Part shown: one piece after another, positions 59,111-64,000 of the stretch
How the letters are laid out: every line of letters begins with the position of its first letter
How positions within the stretch are numbered: the first letter of the stretch is position 1
From: Ochrobactrum teleogrylli
GTDB lineage: Bacteria > Pseudomonadota > Alphaproteobacteria > Rhizobiales > Rhizobiaceae
Length of the DNA: 64,000 nucleotides
Assembly: GCF_006376685.1 (NCBI RefSeq)
Contig: NZ_VEWL01000003.1
Span: forward strand, 310,001 to 374,000
Direction: 5' to 3'
Notes under the pieces: generated by a model
What the model saw: only the letters and a program-made list of their open reading frames with translations
The model's database searches: none
What the model was told of the DNA's origin: nothing
Program-made: the position numbers and the translations under genes

Positions 59111-60487
59111 ATGTCTGTCGAACTCATTGCCCAAAAGTCGGAACAAAGCCGTCCAATCTGGTTTACGAAAAAGGGGCAACTGGAAGAAAACACGCTTCCT
59201 GCCCCGGTGATCGCTTGGGCGAAAGCCCATGATTTCGACGGAGAGGCGGGCAAGGTTCTGGTTCTGCCGGGACCGGACGGCGCGATCTCCGGCGCGCTGT
59301 TCGGCATTGGCGACGGTGCCAAAGGTGGTCAGTCGCAACTGCTTGCAGGCAAACTCGCACGCAGCCTGCCGGAAGGTGACTGGCATTTCGAAAATGCTGG
59401 CGACGAGGCCGGGCTGGCGGCGCTCGCCTTCCTGATGGGCGGCTATCATTTCTCGCGCTACCGCAAGGCAAATGGCAAGACAATCCGTCTTGCTCTGCCA
59501 AGCGGTGTCGATGAAGCCGAGACGAAGCGCATCGCCGCAGCGGTTACACTCACGCGTGATCTCATCAACACGCCGACCAACGACATGGGACCGGATGCGC
59601 TGGAAAAAGCCGCACGCGAACTGGCCAGCGAACATGGCGCGAAGGTGAGCGTCACGGAAGGCGATGCTCTTCTGGCACAGAATTTTCCGATGATCCATGC
59701 GGTCGGACGCGCAGGCGCGATTGCGCCACGTCTGATCGACATCACATGGGGCACGGAAAGCGATCCGAAGATCACGCTGGTCGGCAAGGGCGTCTGCTTC
59801 GATACGGGCGGTCTCGATATCAAGCCCGCAAGCGGCATGTTGCTCATGAAAAAGGATATGGGCGGCGCTGCCAATGTGCTCGGCCTTGCCGCCATCGTCA
59901 TGGGCGCAAAACTGGCCGTGCGGTTGCGCGTACTGATCCCGGCGGTCGAGAATTCAATTGCCGGAAATGCGTTCCGTCCGGGCGATGTTCTGCAAAGCCG
60001 CAAGCGACTGACCGTCGAAATAGGCAATACGGATGCGGAAGGCAGGCTGGTGCTGGCGGATGCTCTGGCGCTGGCCGACGAGGAAGAACCGGAATTGCTG
60101 ATCGATATGGCGACCCTGACCGGTGCAGCGCGTGTGGCGCTCGGTCCTGACCTGCCACCGTTCTTCACCCATGACGATGCGCTGGCGGAAGCCATTGCCG
60201 CCAAGGCCGAGGAAACCGCCGATCCGCTGTGGCGCATGCCGCTCTGGCAGCCCTATGCGCAAAAACTGTCGTCACGCATTGCCGATATCAACAATGTCAC
60301 CACTGACGGTTTTGCCGGATCGGTGACGGCAGCCTTGTTCCTCAGCCGCTTTGTCGAAAAAGCAAAGGCGCATGCGCATTTCGATATTTTCGGCTGGGTG
60401 CCGGTGGAGAAACCCGCCTCACCGGTCGGCGGTGAAGCGCAGGCGATCCGTGCGCTCTATCTGCTGCTCAAGGAACGCTACGCTTGA
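59111..60487 (+). CDS. M17 leucyl aminopeptidase-family protein
   Basis: A 458-residue cytoplasmic zinc exopeptidase. The catalytic signature NTDAEGRLVLADAL is intact, and the Lys/Asp metal ligands are in LVGKGVCFDTGGLDIKPASGM. The N-terminal domain is shorter than in E. coli PepA, so it is a PepB/M17 relative; the exact name is not certain. It frees N-terminal amino acids from peptides. ATG 59111 was chosen over 59093 because it follows GGAAAGAG. The preceding tadD is divergent. Confidence 0.88.
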   Translation: MSVELIAQKSEQSRPIWFTKKGQLEENTLPAPVIAWAKAHDFDGEAGKVLVLPGPDGAISGALFGIGDGAKGGQSQLLAGKLARSLPEGDWHFENAGDEAGLAALAFLMGGYHFSRYRKANGKTIRLALPSGVDEAETKRIAAAVTLTRDLINTPTNDMGPDALEKAARELASEHGAKVSVTEGDALLAQNFPMIHAVGRAGAIAPRLIDITWGTESDPKITLVGKGVCFDTGGLDIKPASGMLLMKKDMGGAANVLGLAAIVMGAKLAVRLRVLIPAVENSIAGNAFRPGDVLQSRKRLTVEIGNTDAEGRLVLADALALADEEEPELLIDMATLTGAARVALGPDLPPFFTHDDALAEAIAAKAEETADPLWRMPLWQPYAQKLSSRIADINNVTTDGFAGSVTAALFLSRFVEKAKAHAHFDIFGWVPVEKPASPVGGEAQAIRALYLLLKERYA

Positions 60488-60493
60488 TGTTTA

Positions 60494-61084
60494 TCAATCG
60501 AAGGCTTCACCGGGATAGACGCCCCATAGCTCCGACTGCTTGATCCAGCCGCGCACGCCGCTGACGTCCATACGGCACCATTGGCCGGTGCACTGGCGCA
60601 CGGTGCCGACAACACCCGGTTCGATATCGGCAGCGACTGCTGCCGTATCATTGGCATCGCGGCGCATGGTGATCATCTTGCCCTGGTCGTTCTTCAGCCA
60701 GGGCGCGGTGATCGCTGTGCGCTTGCCGGACAGGAGCGACTGGTAGACCCAGCCTTCTGTGCCGTCGGCATCGCGGATACGTCGCCAGTTGTCATATTCC
60801 TGAATGATCTCGACCGGCAGCCCGGCCTTCATGAACAGCCACGAAACCGGATAGTCGCGCCCCGGCCCGATGCGCAGGTTGACGCGCGCCGGTTTGAGGC
60901 TGACGAAGCGCGGCACAGGCAGTCCGCTTGCGCCCGTGGCGGTGCCAGTTGCTTCCGTTTCGGCTGCATGCGCGCTGATCGGCGCTGCCGCGAACAGCAG
61001 CCCCAGACACGCGGCAAAGGCCATGAAAAAGCGCTTTACCGAGATGCTCTGAGCCAAAAACCTTTGGGGAAGTACTCTATTCAC
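60494..61084 (-). CDS. Exported bacterial SH3-domain protein
   Basis: A 196-residue protein with a signal peptide (FFMAFAACLGLLFAAAPISAHA) and two SH3b units: VNLRIGPGRDYPVSWLF in the first, and VVGTVRQCTGQWCRMDVSGVRGWI in the second. SH3b domains bind cell-wall peptides or act as scaffolds in the periplasm. The start is probably GTG 61084 with GAGAGG upstream; ATG 61024 is an alternative that would shorten the signal. Convergent with the M17 peptidase, six bases between stops. Confidence 0.8.
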   Translation of the reverse strand: MNRVLPQRFLAQSISVKRFFMAFAACLGLLFAAAPISAHAAETEATGTATGASGLPVPRFVSLKPARVNLRIGPGRDYPVSWLFMKAGLPVEIIQEYDNWRRIRDADGTEGWVYQSLLSGKRTAITAPWLKNDQGKMITMRRDANDTAAVAADIEPGVVGTVRQCTGQWCRMDVSGVRGWIKQSELWGVYPGEAFD

Positions 61085-61337
61085 TGCGCCTCTCGCCGTC
61101 CTGTTCTTTACTCAAGACGGTCATGCCTTCAGCGGAAGCGTAAAGCGGCGGGGGCTGTCCGGCATCGCGACCGTCTTGTTTATCGGTCCTGTTTTTCTTT
61201 GTCTTTGCCCCGCCGCCTTGATAGAGATGAGCAGCCGAAGCAATATCCCATATTGCACCTTCTTGGTTAAGGAGGTCTCAACATGAAGCTTCAGCACAGA
61301 AGTTCGCCCGGAAGCGGGCTTAGAAAACGGGGTGGAG

Positions 61338-62342
61338 ATGTCGAACAAAAAGAAGCCGCTGGTCGTTCTTACGAGAAAACTGCCGGACCCGGTGGAAACC
61401 CGAATGCGGGAATTGTTCGATGCACGTCTCAATATAGACGACCACCGTATGACCCAGCCGGAAATCATCGCCGCGCTGAAAGAGGCCGATGTTCTCGTGC
61501 CCTGCATCACGGATGTGATCGACGCCGCCGCCATCGAACAGGCCGGACCCAATCTCAAGCTGATCGCCAATTTCGGCAATGGCGTCGATAATATCGATGT
61601 AGCCGCCGCTGCAAAGCGCGGCATTACCGTAACCAACACGCCGAATGTGCTCACCGAAGATACCGCCGACATGACGCTGGCGCTGCTTCTGTCGGCCCCG
61701 CGCCGCCTTGTGGAAGGCGCGAATGTGCTGAACGAGCGCGATGGCAAATGGCCGGGCTGGTCGCCGACATGGATGCTCGGACGCCGCATCTGGGGCAAGC
61801 GCCTCGGCATTGTCGGCATGGGCCGCATCGGCACCGCCGTGGCGCGTCGCGCCAAGGCTTTCGGCTTGTCGATCCATTATCACAATCGCAAACGCGTCAG
61901 CCCGCAGGTCGAGGAAGAGCTGGAAGCGACCTATTGGGACAGCCTCGACCAGATGCTAGCCCGCATGGACATTATCTCGGTCAATTGCCCTTCGACGCCG
62001 GCCACATTTCATCTGCTCTCGGCTCGTCGCATCGCGCTGATGCAGCCGACGGCCTATCTGGTCAACACCGCGCGCGGCCAGATCATCGATGAAAACGCCT
62101 TGATCGATCTGATCGAGCAAGGCCGCATCGCCGGTGCCGGGCTGGACGTGTTCGAGAACGAACCTGCGGTCAATCCGCGCCTGCTGGCGCTTGCCGAAAA
62201 GGGCAAGGTCGTGCTGCTGCCACATATGGGTTCAGCCACGATTGAAGGCCGCATCGATATGGGTGACAAGGTCATCATCAATATCAAGGCTTTCGTCGAC
62301 GGACACCGGACGCCGGATCGGGTTCTTCCAAACCGCGTTTAA
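61338..62342 (+). CDS. D-2-hydroxyacid dehydrogenase (glyoxylate reductase type)
   Basis: A 334-residue NAD(P)-dependent enzyme. The Rossmann motif GIVGMGRIGTAVARRAKAFG lies around residue 155. The catalytic Arg (NTARGQIID), Glu (LDVFENEP) and His (LLPHMGSAT) are in place. The length and sequence are of the GyaR/glyoxylate reductase-hydroxypyruvate reductase group. ATG 61338 follows GGTGGAG. It converges with the alpha/beta hydrolase and overlaps it by four bases at the stop codons. Confidence 0.88.
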   Translation: MSNKKKPLVVLTRKLPDPVETRMRELFDARLNIDDHRMTQPEIIAALKEADVLVPCITDVIDAAAIEQAGPNLKLIANFGNGVDNIDVAAAAKRGITVTNTPNVLTEDTADMTLALLLSAPRRLVEGANVLNERDGKWPGWSPTWMLGRRIWGKRLGIVGMGRIGTAVARRAKAFGLSIHYHNRKRVSPQVEEELEATYWDSLDQMLARMDIISVNCPSTPATFHLLSARRIALMQPTAYLVNTARGQIIDENALIDLIEQGRIAGAGLDVFENEPAVNPRLLALAEKGKVVLLPHMGSATIEGRIDMGDKVIINIKAFVDGHRTPDRVLPNRV

Positions 62343-63169
62343 GTTCGGCTGTTCGTTTTTCCATCGATGAATTTCAGAACCGTGTGGGCGTAAAGCCGGG
62401 GATTTTCCACCGGCACGCCGTGGCCTGAATCGGGCAGGATAATCAGTTCTGCACCGGGAATCTGGCTGGCGATGAATTCCGTATGTTCACGCGTGACGGC
62501 TGTATCGTGATCGCCGATCACGATGGCGGTGCGCACCTTTATCTGTGATAGGTCTTCATCGGTATAGTTCGGTTCATTCGCCCAGAGCGCATGAATTTCC
62601 TTGTCGATGCTTTCGTAGTGGCGAAGTTCAGGGATGGGCCGTCCCTCAGCTATCGCTTCGATATAGCCGGTATTGCCTTCGGGCGAGACATTGGCAGCCT
62701 GCGCGAACAGGCTGTTCAGGCGCTCAGGGTAACGCATGGCGATATCGAGCCCGATAATGCCGCCATCGCTCCAGCCCACCAGATCGACCTTGTCGATATG
62801 CAGAAAGTCCATGAGCGCCACATAATCGTCAGCCATCAGGCCATAAGTGAGCGGTTCAGTCGTGCGGGTGGAACGCCCCTGCCCGCGACTGTCGGCGACG
62901 ATCACCGTGTGATGACGCGCCAATATCGGCAGTTGCGCATCCCAGACATGCTGGTCGGACAGACCGCCCGGTATCAGCAGGATCGGCGGTCCCTTACCGA
63001 CGATCCGGTAATACATTTCGATACCGTTGACTTCGGCAAAGGCGGCTGGCGAAGCGGGAATGGTCACGCGCGCTATCCTTTCGGATGAAACCGCTGAAGG
63101 GATGAGGACAGCAAGACCAAGCGCCATGGCGACAAAGCCTGCACCTTGAAACATCCTGTTTCCCGTCAT
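62339..63169 (-). CDS. Alpha/beta hydrolase, exported
   Basis: A 276-residue protein with a signal peptide or anchor (GAGFVAMALGLAVLIPSAVS). The nucleophile elbow is GWSDGG, the acid is in IGDHDTAV and the catalytic His in PDSGHGVPVENP. The oxyanion region is LLIPGGLSDQHVW. The substrate is not clear; the family includes esterases and haloperoxidase-like enzymes. ATG 63169 or 63154 are possible starts. Its stop overlaps that of the dehydrogenase gene. Confidence 0.85.
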   Translation of the reverse strand: MTGNRMFQGAGFVAMALGLAVLIPSAVSSERIARVTIPASPAAFAEVNGIEMYYRIVGKGPPILLIPGGLSDQHVWDAQLPILARHHTVIVADSRGQGRSTRTTEPLTYGLMADDYVALMDFLHIDKVDLVGWSDGGIIGLDIAMRYPERLNSLFAQAANVSPEGNTGYIEAIAEGRPIPELRHYESIDKEIHALWANEPNYTDEDLSQIKVRTAIVIGDHDTAVTREHTEFIASQIPGAELIILPDSGHGVPVENPRLYAHTVLKFIDGKTNSRT

Positions 63170-63213
63170 CGGCCCGACCTTTCATGGACCTGTTTAAAGC
63201 AGTCGCTGCGCAA

Positions 63214-64000
63214 TCAGGGTCTGCGGATCAGCGTCGGCAGATCATAGAGATAAGCGATGCGCTTGATCGCATCCTGCAACGGTTCCAGCGTCACGGTCAT
63301 GGTGTGACCGCTGGCATGGATCAGCATGTCGGGCGCAGCGCAGATCGCGACATGCCCCTTCCAGAAAACAAGATCGCCACGCTGGAGATTGGAATAATCC
63401 GCATTCGGCTCCACCACCGTGCCCAGCGTATTTTGCTGCATGTCGGAATCGCGCAGAACCTTGCGGCCCGCGACCCACATGGCAAGCTGAACCAGACCGG
63501 AACAATCAATGCCGAAGCCGGACGTGCCGCCCCAAAGATAGGGCGTATGCAACAGCGTTTCCGCCACGGCCACATAGTCGGCAGCGTGTTCGCCGATTGG
63601 CGCCAGATGGCTTGCAATCATCGCCTCGCCGCTTTCCAGCACGGCATAAGGAGTGCCGCGCGTTTCGGCAGCGCCCACGATCCGCACGCGTGAACCAAGC
63701 GACAGCGCCTGTGTGTGCGGAAAACGCAAATCGGAGCCGGGATAGACAAAGGTTCGCGGCACGATGACCATATGGGTGGCTTCGCCCTGCGGTTTTTCGA
63801 TGAACGACGCCGAGACATAACCCGTATAACCGTCACGCTCGGCCTGCACCCAGCACCAGCCGTCCATTTCCTCGAAAACGCGCACCGTGTCGCCAAAAAT
63901 GATCTGGGTCTGGGGTCCGCTGTCCGGGCGCGGCTGCGACCGGAGATCAACCACCGGCGCGGTCACCTGCATTTCGGTTCCGGCTATAAAGCGGGCCGCC
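63214..64000 (-). CDS. NlpC/P60-family peptidase, C-terminal part (cut by window edge)
   Basis: At least 262 residues are in the window, and the frame continues upstream past 64000 (codons for FIAGTEMQVTAPVVDLRSQP run across the apparent ATG at 63972), so the N-terminus is missing. SH3b-like segments occupy the first 130 residues seen (DGWCWVQAERDGYTGYV, GSRVRIVG). The NlpC/P60 core follows: PYLWGGTSGFGIDCSGLVQL with the catalytic Cys, GDLVFWKGHVAI with His, and MLIHASGHTM. It cleaves peptidoglycan peptides. The neighbouring alpha/beta hydrolase is on the same strand, 45 bases on. Confidence 0.9.
   Translation of the reverse strand, partial: AARFIAGTEMQVTAPVVDLRSQPRPDSGPQTQIIFGDTVRVFEEMDGWCWVQAERDGYTGYVSASFIEKPQGEATHMVIVPRTFVYPGSDLRFPHTQALSLGSRVRIVGAAETRGTPYAVLESGEAMIASHLAPIGEHAADYVAVAETLLHTPYLWGGTSGFGIDCSGLVQLAMWVAGRKVLRDSDMQQNTLGTVVEPNADYSNLQRGDLVFWKGHVAICAAPDMLIHASGHTMTVTLEPLQDAIKRIAYLYDLPTLIRRP

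Overview
The window looks like chromosomal DNA of a Brucella/Ochrobactrum-type alphaproteobacterium (order Hyphomicrobiales). The basis is moderate-to-high GC and the gene order tsaB-rimI-plsC-miaB-phoH-ybeY-corC-lnt-HTH-metK-trmB-rimP-nusA-ylxR/L7Ae-infB-rbfA-truB-rpsO-pnp. The proteins also resemble Brucella family members as I remember them (YbeY and RimP have the lengths and start contexts I expect), and RIME-like palindromic repeats are scattered between genes. No database search was possible, so the genus call is an inference. I see no tRNA, rRNA, CRISPR array, transposase or prophage gene.

Layout. 0-7.5 kb is mixed: the N-terminus of an Mrp/ApbC-type Fe-S carrier (cut by the window edge), a ribbon-helix-helix protein, a VOC/glyoxalase protein, a Tat-exported gluconate-dehydrogenase-like pair (subunit 3 plus GMC flavoprotein), a copper-handling pair (DUF2946-like protein plus a YcnI-PCuAC fusion), a Cys/His-rich unknown, a small exported protein and an L,D-transpeptidase. 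7.7-14.4 kb is tamA-tamB on the minus strand, for outer-membrane protein assembly. A MITE-like element lies upstream of tamA, followed by the cytochrome bo3 oxidase operon cyoABCD (minus strand). 19.8-22 kb holds a molybdopterin-binding-domain protein, a Dabb protein and Dps.

22-44 kb is the conserved housekeeping stretch: tRNA modification (TsaB, MiaB, TrmB, TruB), ribosome maturation (RimI, YbeY, RimP, RbfA), envelope lipid and lipoprotein modification (PlsC, Lnt), SAM synthesis (MetK), and transcription, translation and RNA decay (NusA, InfB, RpsO, Pnp). Several leaders here carry strong hairpins: metK, rimP (terminator-like), infB and pnp. 44-47 kb has an RsmC-like methyltransferase, an enoyl-CoA hydratase and MutM.

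47.4-59 kb is a Tad/Flp pilus locus. Two TadE/G-like pseudopilins and a stand-alone secretin-N-domain protein lie on the minus strand. Flp pilin-cpaA-cpaB-cpaC-cpaD-cpaE-cpaF-tadB-tadC lie on the plus strand, and a TadD-like TPR lipoprotein on the minus strand closes the cluster. 59-64 kb contains an M17 aminopeptidase, an SH3b protein, a D-2-hydroxyacid dehydrogenase, an alpha/beta hydrolase and an NlpC/P60 peptidase cut by the right edge.

I did not find a multigene system that looks wholly new. The observations most worth following up are two MITE-like elements with terminal inverted repeats, the terminator-like rimP-nusA leader, hairpin leaders of metK, infB and pnp, the free-standing secretin-N-domain protein in the tad locus, and a possible 59-residue ORF translationally coupled to the Cys/His-rich unknown.
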